NCBI RefSeq assembly: GCF_008364765.1
Contig: NZ_VTUY01000004.1
Location: forward strand, 690,596-754,595
Length of the DNA stretch: 64,000 bases
Direction: 5' to 3'
DNA from: Bacillus sp. CH30_1T
GTDB lineage: Bacteria > Bacillota > Bacilli > Bacillales > Bacillaceae_B
Made by a program: the position numbers and the translations under genes
Notes under the pieces: generated by a model
Told to the model about the DNA's origin: nothing
Seen by the model: only the letters and a program-made list of their open reading frames with translations
Databases searched by the model: none
Part shown: positions 53,924 to 62,106 of the stretch, piece after piece
Layout: each line of letters opens with the position of its first letter
Numbering within the stretch: the stretch's first letter is position 1

Positions 53924-53963
53924 ATTATCTTTCTCCTTTTCCAGACGACCCGAAATGGGCAAC

Positions 53964-54007
53964 AAAAAAGCCACTTTCATTATGCATACCGCATACAGAA
54001 AGTGGCT
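53964..54007 (-). terminator. Terminator of the TPP riboswitch
   Basis: AGCCACTTTC and GAAAGTGGCT (minus strand), 10-bp stem, followed by TTTTTTG, 40 bp before tenA. It forms when TPP is bound. Confidence 0.94.
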
Positions 54008-54051
54008 TGAGATCAGTTTGATAGAATTCGATTCTATGTGACCGTCAAACA

Positions 54052-54142
54052 CCACTTCCCTACGCTGGTCTCAACCAGATCAGGTTCAAAGGGTCTTAAA
54101 GTCACACTTTAATCTCAGCCTTTTATAAGGCACCCCTAGTGG
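54052..54142 (-). ncRNA. TPP riboswitch (THI box)
   Basis: Minus strand shows P1 CCACT with AGTGG, AGGGGTGCC, GGCTGAGA, then ACCCTTTGAACCTGATCTGG and GAGACCAGCGTAGGGAAG, which are the conserved THI-box blocks. TPP binding should stop expression of the eleven-gene thiamin operon. Confidence 0.98.
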
Positions 54143-54172
54143 ATCGTCCTATGAAATTTTGTATTCGATGTT

Positions 54173-54200
54173 ATCGTACCATGATTCTTTTACTTGTCAA
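54173..54200 (-). promoter_or_regulatory. Sigma-A promoter of the thiamin operon
   Basis: Minus-strand TTGACA (54200-54195), 16 bp, TACGAT (54178-54173), about 30 bp before the aptamer. The rest up to 54394 (about 195 bp) holds nothing else I can recognise. Confidence 0.75.
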
Positions 54201-54394
54201 CACCAAAAAGAAAACCTTTCATCATTTTCCCATTGCCCTTTCCATACAAAACCAATCGTAGCAAAGGGTACTCCCTATGAAAATTTAAATGAAATTCATT
54301 TAGAATAAATCTCTTGTAAAGCAAAATTAAGAGTCTGCTGGAGTTGTATAAATATACACCCTTTAGATAATGGCAATACAAAACTACCATAAAG

Positions 54395-54431
54395 GCAGGG
54401 ACGGACCTCCATGTTGGAGCTCCGTCCCTGC
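54395..54431 (-). terminator. Hairpin after desR
   Basis: GCAGGGACGGA pairs with TCCGTCCCTGC and, inside, CTCCA with TGGAG. Very stable and directly after the desR stop, though the following U-run (CTTTATGG) is short. Confidence 0.8.
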
Positions 54432-54434
54432 ACA

Positions 54435-55034
54435 TCATTTAAACCATCCTTTTTCTTTAGATTGAGTGATGGCTTCGATTCGATTTTTAACTTCAAGCTT
54501 ATCGAGTATGGTTGAGATGTAGTTTCGGACGGTACCCGTTTTGAGGCTAAGCTCATCGGCTATCTCCTTCGTGTTTTTCCCGTCAGCAACCAGCTCCAAC
54601 ACTTCTTTTTCACGGTCTGTCAGGGGGTTCTCTTCACTATACACATCGTCCATGAGCTCTGGTGCATAAATACGTTTACCCTCCATGACAAGACGAATCG
54701 AGTTCGCCAGTTCTTCACTTGGGCTGTCCTTTAACAAATAACCCTTCACCCCACCTTTTAACGCACGCTGGAAATAACCGGACCTGGCAAAAGTTGTCAG
54801 GATAATCACTTTGCAATTTTCGCCTTTTAATTCCTCTGCTGCTTCAAGACCGGTCTTTTTAGGCATTTCAATATCCATGATACAAATATCCGGCTGCAGC
54901 TCGTGGACGAGGGCAATGGCTTCTTCTCCATTGCCCGCCTTTCCAACCACTTCCATATCATCCTCTAAACTAAGTAACGAGCCTAAGGCACCTAATAGCA
55001 TTCGCTGGTCTTCTGCTATAACAATTCGAATCAT
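54435..55034 (-). CDS. desR: Response regulator DesR-like (NarL/LuxR family)
   Basis: 199 residues, receiver domain with phospho-Asp54 in DICIMDIEMP and acidic IAEDQ at 6-10, and a LuxR-type HTH (NPLTDREKEVLELVADGKNT, then KTGTVRNYISTILDKLEVKN). The identity to B. subtilis DesR is high in LGALGSLLSLEDDMEVVGK, GVKGYLLKDSPSEELAN and the C-terminal RIEAITQSKEKGWFK. DesR activates the fatty acid desaturase gene after cold shock. The ATG overlaps the desK stop by 4 bp. Confidence 0.94.
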   Translation of the reverse strand: MIRIVIAEDQRMLLGALGSLLSLEDDMEVVGKAGNGEEAIALVHELQPDICIMDIEMPKKTGLEAAEELKGENCKVIILTTFARSGYFQRALKGGVKGYLLKDSPSEELANSIRLVMEGKRIYAPELMDDVYSEENPLTDREKEVLELVADGKNTKEIADELSLKTGTVRNYISTILDKLEVKNRIEAITQSKEKGWFK

Positions 55035-56173
55035 TCCATTCCCTCCCTGTCTGTTTGCTTGATTACTTTCGGCACTCTCATTATCAAAGTGGTCCCATTC
55101 TCGGAAAAAACGTCTAAGCTCCCATTTACAAATTCTAACCGTTCTCTCATTCCGATTAAGCCGCTGCCTTTAGACTGTGTGTAATCTCCCTCGATTCCCA
55201 TACCATCATCCTTCACTATGATAGTCATCTCTTTATCCGACTCTTCGATGGTTAGCTTACAGTACGACGCCTTGCTGTGTTTGACAACATTCGTCACGGC
55301 TTCTTTTAGACACATGCTCAAGATATTTTCCAGAAAGAGTGATGCTTGGGGCAGCATGACCTCATCATCCATCACGAATTCAATTTCCGCTGCCTTTAAC
55401 AGCTGTTTGATCCGGACGATTTCATCTTTTAATCGAATGCCCCTCATTTGAGATACCATTGTCCTTACTTCACTCAAAGCGGTTCGTGCCGTTTGCTGAA
55501 CATCCTTTAATTCACTCCTGGCCTGCTCTGGATCCTTGTACACCAATTTTCTGGCCAGATCGCTCTTCAGACCGATAAGAGAAAGCTTTTGACCCAAAGT
55601 ATCGTGTAGATCACGGGCAATCCTCTGGCGTTCTTCCTGCTTGACCAAGTCTGAAATACGTTTATTAGCATCTTCCAACTGATCTTCGAGCTGCACCTGT
55701 TTATTTCGATTATAAATATTAAACGGCAACAGAATGACGCTTATCCAAATGATCAGAATAAAAGGAAATTGAGATAAAAATAATTCATCCTGTATAACAA
55801 AATTATAATTGATCGATGCCGTCGTTAACACAAGGTGGATAATATAAAGGGTTAAAAACGCCACCCGGTTTTTTATATTCCCATTATAATAGGCAATGTA
55901 AAAAGCAAAATAGATAAAATTAAATTGAATGGTCATGGTAATGGATATCGCTATTAAAATCGATGTCCATAAATAAACCGGCCAATCCTTTGAAATAAAA
56001 GCAAATCGTAAAGAAATAAAGAACATGATGGTCAAGGAAATCCCTACAACAATTTCGATCGTAGAGGAGGACTGAAAGATAAAATAAAATGGCAGGATGC
56101 TGATGATGCTCCATATATACGGGGAAATACCAGAACCTTTTTGAATATTGATTAACTTTTTCGGCATTTGCAC
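55031..56173 (-). CDS. desK: Sensor histidine kinase DesK-like
   Basis: Membrane thermosensor kinase, 380 residues. About four to five N-terminal helices (20-150), a linker coiled coil (QLEDQLEDANKRISDLVKQE), the HisKA_3 box EERQRIARDLHDTLGQKLSL with phospho-His190, and HATPase_c with MCLKEAVTNVVKHSKA and VKDDGMGIEGDY. The pattern IGLKSDLARKLVYKDPEQAR is nearly the B. subtilis DesK one. Start is GTG 56173 (AGAGG upstream). It controls DesR phosphorylation by membrane thickness/fluidity. Confidence 0.94.
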   Translation of the reverse strand: MQMPKKLINIQKGSGISPYIWSIISILPFYFIFQSSSTIEIVVGISLTIMFFISLRFAFISKDWPVYLWTSILIAISITMTIQFNFIYFAFYIAYYNGNIKNRVAFLTLYIIHLVLTTASINYNFVIQDELFLSQFPFILIIWISVILLPFNIYNRNKQVQLEDQLEDANKRISDLVKQEERQRIARDLHDTLGQKLSLIGLKSDLARKLVYKDPEQARSELKDVQQTARTALSEVRTMVSQMRGIRLKDEIVRIKQLLKAAEIEFVMDDEVMLPQASLFLENILSMCLKEAVTNVVKHSKASYCKLTIEESDKEMTIIVKDDGMGIEGDYTQSKGSGLIGMRERLEFVNGSLDVFSENGTTLIMRVPKVIKQTDREGME

Positions 56174-56314
56174 AATATAACCTCTTTTACTTTCAGTTTT
56201 TTAACTATGTAACCTATAGTATGACATAAATTATACCAATTTTCATACAAACGGTTTAAGAATTCCCCCACCGTATAGACAAGAAAATCGTATAAAATTC
56301 TCCATTAAATAATA

Positions 56315-56512
56315 CTAATATTTCCGATTTTGAATTACTTTTTGCTTCTGCATGATCTCATAGGATTTATGGATGATATCTGTTAACACATCACCTTTGT
56401 AAACTCTTCCAATTTTCGTGTTTTGCTGATAGTATTCAACAATTTCATCCAATTTCTTTGATGTTTCCTTATCAACTCTTACATTAAGCTGCATTCTTCC
56501 TTGATCTGACAA
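56315..56512 (-). CDS. Small hypothetical protein, ribbon-helix-helix-like
   Basis: 65 residues beginning MSDQGRMQLNVRVDKETSKK, then LDEIVEYYQQNTKIGRVYKG and DVLTDIIHKSYEIM. A beta strand (MQLNVRVD) followed by two helices is the layout of Arc/CopG-type ribbon-helix-helix DNA-binding proteins, so a small regulator is possible. TTG 56512 is preferred (GGAGGG 6 bases upstream). No partner toxin gene is adjacent. Upstream gene desK is unrelated. Confidence 0.65.
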   Translation of the reverse strand: MSDQGRMQLNVRVDKETSKKLDEIVEYYQQNTKIGRVYKGDVLTDIIHKSYEIMQKQKVIQNRKY

Positions 56513-56696
56513 GGTTCGCCCTCCTTCCGTATCAATATGCTAGCAACTGATATCACTTTGTTATCACTAGTATATCAGATGCTATCAGTCAAATATACCG
56601 GCCATATGAAATAAAAAGTTATCCGCACTTAAAAAGCCCCGAGCTTCAATTCGCCCAAGACTCGCGTTTAATTCTATTTGTAAATAAACGAAAAAA

Positions 56697-56735
56697 CACC
56701 CTTTACATTCGTTTAGTATCGAACATAAAGGGCAC
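56697..56735 (-). terminator. Terminator of the DUF6509-like gene
   Basis: GTGCCCTTTATGTTCG and CGAATGTAAAGGGTG (minus strand) pair with minor mismatch, followed by TTTTTTCG. Confidence 0.88.
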
Positions 56736-56746
56736 ACGCCTCACTC

Positions 56747-57028
56747 TTATCTGATATTTTCCTCGCAATAAGAAAGAAGGAGATTTTCTTCATCTTCTTC
56801 TAATTCAAAATCAAGATACATCTCAGTATTTCGTTCTATAATGGTCGACTGTACGATCCTGGAACCGTTCTCGTCTCGAACAAAAATGACCTTTATGTAA
56901 ATACCCTGAACTCTATAAAGCTCATCATCCTCGGGTACTTCAATATCAAGAACAACTTCATATCGATCTCCATTTAGTATTCCGGTAGGATCTTTCAGTT
57001 CCTCGGCACTATGACTGGTAATGTTCAT
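56747..57028 (-). CDS. DUF6509 family protein (hypothetical)
   Basis: 93-residue acidic protein starting MNITSHSAEELKDPTGIL, then GDRYEVVLDIEVPEDDELY and a C-terminal LDFELEEDEENLLLSYCEEN. It looks like the small DUF6509 proteins of Bacillus, which are sometimes mis-labelled pullulanase. No known function, no signal peptide. AAAGGAAG before the ATG. Confidence 0.75.
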   Translation of the reverse strand: MNITSHSAEELKDPTGILNGDRYEVVLDIEVPEDDELYRVQGIYIKVIFVRDENGSRIVQSTIIERNTEMYLDFELEEDEENLLLSYCEENIR

Positions 57029-57200
57029 TTATATAACTTCCTTTCAAAGTGAAACAATTTCTTTCATCATCCTATTATACACCTAAACCGGTGGATATTA
57101 AAAACGTATTCCTCTAAACAGCCTAATAAGTAAATGAATGGGCTTGCTCCCCAAACTTCGTTATAATAGAAGTAGATACGAAGCTTAAGGAGAGAATGCA

Positions 57201-57509
57201 ATGAATTCTAAAGAGATGCAAGAAAAAATCATTGAAAATTATCAAAAGGACGAGCATATGATGATTCTTGTGTTTGCGCAGTGGTGTGTGAATCATGACC
57301 TTGACCCTGCTGCCCTTTATCAGAAAGCTTACCCCCATCAAGGGGAAAATCCCGCATTATTGCATGGAATTGACTTAACGGTCCCTAAAGAAGAGTCTGA
57401 AGAAATTCCCGACACGACTTTACTGGGTGTCCTCTCCCTATTCGGTAATGATGACCTGGCCCATGTCGTAACAGAAGAAATCAACATGCGCCCTGGTAAT
57501 AAGGGATAA
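57201..57509 (+). CDS. Hypothetical protein, 102 residues
   Basis: Plus-strand gene with AAGGAGAG before ATG 57201 and TATAAT at 57162-57167 as possible -10. The protein starts MNSKEMQEKIIENYQKDEHM and is acidic and soluble; motif FAQWCVNHDLDPAALYQKAY resembles a small helical domain. I cannot name the family. The following gene fragment (57529) starts 20 bp after its stop. Confidence 0.7.
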   Translation: MNSKEMQEKIIENYQKDEHMMILVFAQWCVNHDLDPAALYQKAYPHQGENPALLHGIDLTVPKEESEEIPDTTLLGVLSLFGNDDLAHVVTEEINMRPGNKG

Positions 57510-57528
57510 TAGTAAGAGGGAATGAGCT

Positions 57529-57672
57529 ATGCAGGGTAAATATATTTATATTTTACTAACAGACACGGGAACTTTGTTCACCAAATCCATCAAGAAATAT
57601 ACAAAGGCACCTTACAACCATGCCTCAATCTCCTTTGACCGAGACTTGAACGAACTATACAGTTTTAATTGA
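57529..57672 (+). pseudogene. Truncated N-terminal fragment of a YycO/NlpC-P60-like hydrolase-family gene
   Basis: A frame of 47 codons with a good ribosome site (AGAGGG 8 bases upstream), starting MQGKYIYILLTDTGTLFTK and with APYNHASISFDRDLNELYSF, then stop. The text around PYNHASISFD is the N-terminal Cys/His-hydrolase-like start of longer Bacillus proteins (about 170-190 residues, from memory), in which His is part of the active site. After the stop only 28 bp separate it from a terminator, so the C-terminal three quarters has been lost by deletion or rearrangement rather than by a point mutation. Confidence 0.7.
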
Positions 57673-57700
57673 ATACGAACCAATCAAACGAAAAAGAGCA

Positions 57701-57741
57701 AAAAAATCCCCCCTCGATCGTGAATACGAGGGGGATTTTTT
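57701..57741. terminator. Bidirectional terminator
   Basis: AAAAAATCCCCCCTCG pairs with CGAGGGGGATTTTTT around a 10-base loop; T-runs on both strands serve the plus-strand fragment and the minus-strand gene ending at 57744. Confidence 0.93.
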
Positions 57742-57743
57742 CT

Positions 57744-58322
57744 TTAAGCCTCATCCATCGTTTGAAGAAGATGAAAAAGGAAATCGTATATGAGCTCGTA
57801 GGAAACAAGCATCGTCAGTCCTTCATGAAAATCAGGGAGATCGTTTAAAGTAATGTTTAAATCCCATAATCCATCCTCACCATTAAACAATAAGTCATAA
57901 GATGATTCGTCTTTAAGGGTATTTTCCAAGTAATGCTCTATTTGACTGCGGTATCTTTTTTGAAGTTTCAACCCCAGCATTGCATCATACGTTCCAAACA
58001 CGTCATCCACTTCAATTGAAACAGCCTCCACACCGATCACATTAAACCATTCCAATTCCAGGAAGACGAACTCGTTTTTATGTTTTTTTAAGTAAGTGAT
58101 CGGCTGATTGAGGAATATGAATGATTCTTGAGCGATTAGTTCTTCCGTTTCTTTCTCGCAACGTTCGATATAAGCTTCTTCAAATCGTGAATCTGATTCC
58201 CGTGTCGCTATCTTGTCAGCATCCAGTAATCCATGCTTGACTGCATATTCTTTTTCTTGTGGAAATAAAACAACGCTACCACTCGATTCTTCGATATACT
58301 GCAGAAATCTCTTTCTTAACAT
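57744..58322 (-). CDS. Conserved hypothetical protein, 192 residues
   Basis: Acidic soluble protein starting MLRKRFLQYIEESSG. Conserved-looking parts include EEAYIERCEKETEELIAQES and DDVFGTYDAMLGLKLQKRY; it ends LHLLQTMDEA-like in an acidic helix. Similar Bacillus proteins are often mis-named branched-chain aminotransferase, but no PLP site is present. GGAGGG before the ATG. Single gene. No function assigned. Confidence 0.75.
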   Translation of the reverse strand: MLRKRFLQYIEESSGSVVLFPQEKEYAVKHGLLDADKIATRESDSRFEEAYIERCEKETEELIAQESFIFLNQPITYLKKHKNEFVFLELEWFNVIGVEAVSIEVDDVFGTYDAMLGLKLQKRYRSQIEHYLENTLKDESSYDLLFNGEDGLWDLNITLNDLPDFHEGLTMLVSYELIYDFLFHLLQTMDEA

Positions 58323-58365
58323 CCTTTACCCTCCACAAATGTAATTACTCTACTTCTTTTATGCA

Positions 58366-59118
58366 CTACTCTAACTCTAAGTATACAGGACAGTGATCAC
58401 TTCCGAGTATTTCAGAGTGGATCTCTGCAGCCTTTACAGCAGATGTTAAACGGTTTGACACAATAAAGTAGTCAATTCTCCACCCAATATTCCGTTCACG
58501 GACATTACTCATATAGGACCACCAACTAAAGGCATCTTCCTTTGTTGGATGGATATATCGAAAGCTATCGATAAACCCTCCCTGCAGGAGCATGGTCATT
58601 TTCCCGCGCTCTTCATCTGTAAAGCCTGAATTCCCTCGATTTGATTTATCATTTTTCAAATCTATTTCGGTATGTGCTACATTTAGGTCCCCACATAGAA
58701 CAACAGGTTTATGTTGATCCAAATCAAGAAGATACTCCCTTAATGTATCCTCCCACTCCAGACGTTCACCAATTCTCGACAGATCCCTTTTGGAATTAGG
58801 GGTATATACATTCACCAAATAAAAAGAATCAAACTCACATGTAATGATCCTTCCCTCTGGCTCTATAAGGTCATCATTGAAACCATATGAGACAGACAGT
58901 GGCTTCTTTTTAGTGAAAACTGAAGTTCCTGAATATCCCTTTCGCATCGCATAGTTCCAATATTGATGGTATCCCTCTAACTCTAATGAGATTTGCCCTT
59001 CTTGAAGCTTTGTTTCTTGAAGGCAAAAAATATCTGCGTCCATATGTTTAAAATAATCTAAAAATCCTTTTTTCACACACGCTCTAATTCCATTTACATT
59101 CCATGATACTAATTTCAT
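58366..59118 (-). CDS. exoA: Exodeoxyribonuclease III / AP endonuclease
   Basis: Base-excision repair nuclease, 250 residues. Motifs: SWNVNGIRAC, IFCLQETKLQEG (catalytic Glu), YTPNSKRD, GDLNVAHTEIDL (Asp, Asn) and LGSDHCPVYLEL (Asp-His). Matches the ExoA group of B. subtilis, which acts in vegetative and spore DNA repair. The Shine-Dalgarno AAAGGAG is about 14 bases from ATG 59118, longer than usual. Confidence 0.95.
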   Translation of the reverse strand: MKLVSWNVNGIRACVKKGFLDYFKHMDADIFCLQETKLQEGQISLELEGYHQYWNYAMRKGYSGTSVFTKKKPLSVSYGFNDDLIEPEGRIITCEFDSFYLVNVYTPNSKRDLSRIGERLEWEDTLREYLLDLDQHKPVVLCGDLNVAHTEIDLKNDKSNRGNSGFTDEERGKMTMLLQGGFIDSFRYIHPTKEDAFSWWSYMSNVRERNIGWRIDYFIVSNRLTSAVKAAEIHSEILGSDHCPVYLELE

Positions 59119-59272
59119 ATTAATCTATTTAACTCCTTTACTCATAGCAATACCCCTTATTATCCTACCATAAAACCACCCAAAGACATTCATTATACTG
59201 ATATAACACATTAGAACTTGTGATATTTTTCTGATATAACTTTAATTCTCCCTCGAAATTATGGCACAATAA

Positions 59273-59294
59273 AAACCATGCTTGTGCATGGTTT
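59273..59294 (-). terminator. Terminator of the DEAD-box helicase gene
   Basis: AAACCATGC, 4-base loop, GCATGGTTT, followed on the minus strand by TTATTG; begins at the stop codon of the helicase gene. Confidence 0.88.
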
Positions 59295-60673
59295 TATCGT
59301 TTATTTTTTTGATTATAAGATTTAGAAGGAGATTTCTTTCCTGTTTTTCTCCCTGTAAAGTCCGGCTTCTTTTCTGTTGCTGTCCGCTCCGAATGTTTTG
59401 ATGATTTTTGTTTTAGAGAGTTAGAGGACTTTCTGCTCGTCAATTGTTTATCTTTGACCTCGTCCTTTGTTCTTGTCAGGGATTTCCGATCTTTGCTATT
59501 CCTCTTCCCTTGTCTTTTAACTCCCTTTTTCTTAGAGGTTGTTTTGGATTTTAAAGAAATGGTATTCCCTAGGTTCTGCTTTTGAATGCGACTATTCAGC
59601 TCTGTTTCAATTCCGTCCAGTAGGCTTCTTTCTTCAGAAGAATAAAGGGTATAAGCTAAACCTGTTTCACCTGCTCTCCCGGTTCTTCCAATACGGTGAA
59701 TGTAGGTTTCGGCATTTTCAGGCATGTCATAATTAAATACGTGAGTGACTCCCTCAATATCCAATCCCCTGGAAGCCACGTCAGTCGCAACCAGCATTGG
59801 TACGTCGCCCGTTCTAAATTGCTCCATTACCATTTCACGCTTCTCTTGTGGGATATCCCCATGAAGTTCAGCCACTTTGAAACCTTTTGATTTCAGGACT
59901 TGATATAATTTCGCGACCCGTCGTTTCGTTCTGCAAAAGACGATGGATTTACTTGGTTGAAACGCTTCTATTAATTGAATGACTGTGTCTTGCTTGGCCC
60001 GATCCACTGTATAAATGGCAAATTGATTAATCGAAGTGGATTTTTCAACTTCCGCCACTTCGATAAATTGAGGAGATTTCATATATTTGCGACCCATTTT
60101 TTTGATTTCAGCAGGTATCGTCGCAGAAAATAACATCGTTTGACGATGAGCTGGCGTTTTCCTTAAAATTTCTTCTACTTTATTTAGAAAACCTATTTGC
60201 AGAAGTTGATCTGCTTCGTCAATAACCAAAAACATAAGATGAGATAAATCGAGAGTCCCTCTTTTCAGATGATCCAATAGCCGCCCTGGAGTTCCAACCA
60301 CAATATTTACATTCTGTTCCAGTTCCTTGATCTCTTCCTCATGACTTTTACCACCATATACAGAGAGAACGCTAAACCCTTTGTTTTTCGTTGTGAGCTT
60401 TCTTATTTCACTTGTTACTTGAATAGCCAGCTCACGTGTCGGGGTAATAATCATACTCTGAATATGATGAGTGGCAGATTTACTTTTCTCCAGTATGGGT
60501 AAAACGTAAGCAAAGGTTTTGCCAGTCCCGGTTTGAGCCATAGCCATGACATCTTTTCCCTCTAAAAGGGTCGGTATCACATTTACTTGTATGAGTGTCG
60601 GTTTACTTATTCCATTAGTGGATAAGGTTTTCTGAAGACTTTTTGATAGTCCCAGTGATCCAAACGAGTTCAA
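59294..60673 (-). CDS. DEAD-box ATP-dependent RNA helicase
   Basis: 459 residues. Core motifs: Q motif region GISKPTLIQVNVIP, MAQTGTGKTFAYVLP (I), PTRELAIQV (Ia), GTPGRLLDHL (Ib), LVIDEADQLL (II), FSATIPAEI (III), LVATDVASRGLDIEGV (V) and HRIGRTGRAGETG (VI). The last 95 residues are a disordered basic tail rich in Lys, Ser, Thr and Arg. Start is TTG 60673 (AGGA 8 bases upstream). Which cold-shock helicase it equals (CshB, YfmL or another) is not decided by reading. RNA unwinding in ribosome assembly or mRNA decay is likely. Confidence 0.92.
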   Translation of the reverse strand: MNSFGSLGLSKSLQKTLSTNGISKPTLIQVNVIPTLLEGKDVMAMAQTGTGKTFAYVLPILEKSKSATHHIQSMIITPTRELAIQVTSEIRKLTTKNKGFSVLSVYGGKSHEEEIKELEQNVNIVVGTPGRLLDHLKRGTLDLSHLMFLVIDEADQLLQIGFLNKVEEILRKTPAHRQTMLFSATIPAEIKKMGRKYMKSPQFIEVAEVEKSTSINQFAIYTVDRAKQDTVIQLIEAFQPSKSIVFCRTKRRVAKLYQVLKSKGFKVAELHGDIPQEKREMVMEQFRTGDVPMLVATDVASRGLDIEGVTHVFNYDMPENAETYIHRIGRTGRAGETGLAYTLYSSEERSLLDGIETELNSRIQKQNLGNTISLKSKTTSKKKGVKRQGKRNSKDRKSLTRTKDEVKDKQLTSRKSSNSLKQKSSKHSERTATEKKPDFTGRKTGKKSPSKSYNQKNKR

Positions 60674-60825
60674 TAATTATTCCTACTTTCTTAATACGAG
60701 ATTTGACTTGTCTACTAATAGTGAAGGTTTCGTGTTGAAAAAGCAAGAACAAAACGGATCCCGAATTAGAATCCTTCATGTTGATCGTGTATTAACCTAC
60801 ACGGTTATTTTGCCAACCACATAAA

Positions 60826-60853
60826 AACGCGATCACCTAATGATCATCGCGTT
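60826..60853 (-). terminator. Terminator of the double-P-loop ATPase gene
   Basis: AACGCGATGATCA and TGATCGCGTT (minus strand) with TTTTTATG after. Confidence 0.85.
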
Positions 60854-60872
60854 CCGGTGTCCACTCACTATA

Positions 60873-61967
60873 CTACTTCTTTATTATCTCATATATGTCC
60901 TGAAAGATTTCTTCTCTAATCGTATTCACCATTGAAAAGTCCATGGCTCTTATATAGATGGATTCAAGTTGTTCACGAAGGCATTTAGCTTCTTTAAGAT
61001 ATGAGATTGCTTCTTTCATTTTATCCTTATAGGCTTTTGTGGTTCGTTCTATATCGGCAGCATATTTTTCATCTGTCCCTTGAGTAATACATCTTTCATA
61101 CATATCGATGATTTCATCAGATTCCAGGTCTGGGAAATATTCATGTGGTGCAGTACTATCGAAAATAGCGATTCCTTTTTCTCTAATGATCAACATATCA
61201 AGACTATCGGGGTCAAATCCACAATGATATACCTCTACATCATAGCCTTTTTCCTCTCCAGCAGAAGCAATTTTCTTTAACATCGTAGACTTACCAGACC
61301 CTGCCCGCCCTTTGATAAAGTAGCGCTTATCGACATCCTCTGTTAAATTCTGAATGTAGTCAACAGCACCATCAGGAGTCGCGGCACCTAAGAACCGATG
61401 TTTGACGGTAGAGGATTTAGAAAGGCTATCTTCTTCAAAGAAGAGTGAAATTAACTCATTTGTTAATTCATTCGCTTTTGTGAAGTTCATGTTGGAAATG
61501 TATATTTCTTCAATGTCGTCATGAGCACTCAGGGATGCAGCAAAGGTATCGTAAGCTTTCTGAAAGAGTGAGGCAATTTTATCATTTAAGACAAGGATTT
61601 CTTCTTTGTGCGGCAATAGCTTCTTTGAGTCCCATGCCACTCCTAAATTCACATATTCTTCAATAACGCCGGGTACTTTCGGTTCTATAATATGAGGAGC
61701 CGTCCCATCCACAATGCCGACCCCAAATTCAGGGAGGAGAACACCATCGATTGAGTGATTATCGGAAGCGCAATGTAAATATTCAACTTCTAATCCTATA
61801 TCCTCAAATCGTTCTCCAACCGACTTCATCAATGATGATTTACCTGTTCCGGGACCACCCTTCAGGATATAAACCCGCTCTAATCCATCTAACACCGAAT
61901 CATATAGACTGTAGAAACCTTTAGCTGTATTCCCCCCAGCATAATAATGACGAACCTTTCCAGTCAT
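60873..61967 (-). CDS. ATPase with two tandem P-loop domains (PRK06851-like)
   Basis: 364 residues made of two similar halves. The first has GGPGTGKS at 37-44, VEYLHCASDNHSIDGVLL, and VDGTAPHIIEPKVPG; the second has GRAGSGKS at 220-227, VEVYHCGFDPDSLDMLI, and FDSTAPHEYFPDLE. Both halves end with a helical part holding EIYISNMNF and SIYIRAMDF. The internal duplication is plain. No known function; such proteins are conserved in Firmicutes and have been listed as putative nucleotide kinases. ATG 61967 preceded by AAAGGGTG. Single gene with terminators on both sides. Confidence 0.85.
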   Translation of the reverse strand: MTGKVRHYYAGGNTAKGFYSLYDSVLDGLERVYILKGGPGTGKSSLMKSVGERFEDIGLEVEYLHCASDNHSIDGVLLPEFGVGIVDGTAPHIIEPKVPGVIEEYVNLGVAWDSKKLLPHKEEILVLNDKIASLFQKAYDTFAASLSAHDDIEEIYISNMNFTKANELTNELISLFFEEDSLSKSSTVKHRFLGAATPDGAVDYIQNLTEDVDKRYFIKGRAGSGKSTMLKKIASAGEEKGYDVEVYHCGFDPDSLDMLIIREKGIAIFDSTAPHEYFPDLESDEIIDMYERCITQGTDEKYAADIERTTKAYKDKMKEAISYLKEAKCLREQLESIYIRAMDFSMVNTIREEIFQDIYEIIKK

Positions 61968-62062
61968 GAAATCACCCTTTCACATCATTTACTTAAACAT
62001 ATGATGCAGGATCTAAATAGGTGAATACCCAACTAAAGAGGAGACGGCTTGAACACAATAAA

Positions 62063-62086
62063 AGCACTTCCACCAATGGAAATGCT
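62063..62086 (-). terminator. Terminator of the TIGR00266-family gene
   Basis: AGCATTTCCA, TTGG, TGGAAGTGCT with a T-run on the minus strand (and a TTTTT on plus as well). Confidence 0.85.
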
Positions 62087-62106
62087 TTTTAATGTATAGC
62101 CGTGAT

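Noticed and set aside
53924-54055. 44-residue N-terminal extension of TenA
   Set aside because: It overlaps the TPP riboswitch and its terminator; ATG 53923 has a good ribosome site.
54190-54556. Two overlapping minus-strand ORFs after desR
   Set aside because: One is intergenic with poor composition, the other is an out-of-frame shadow of desR; neither has a convincing ribosome site.
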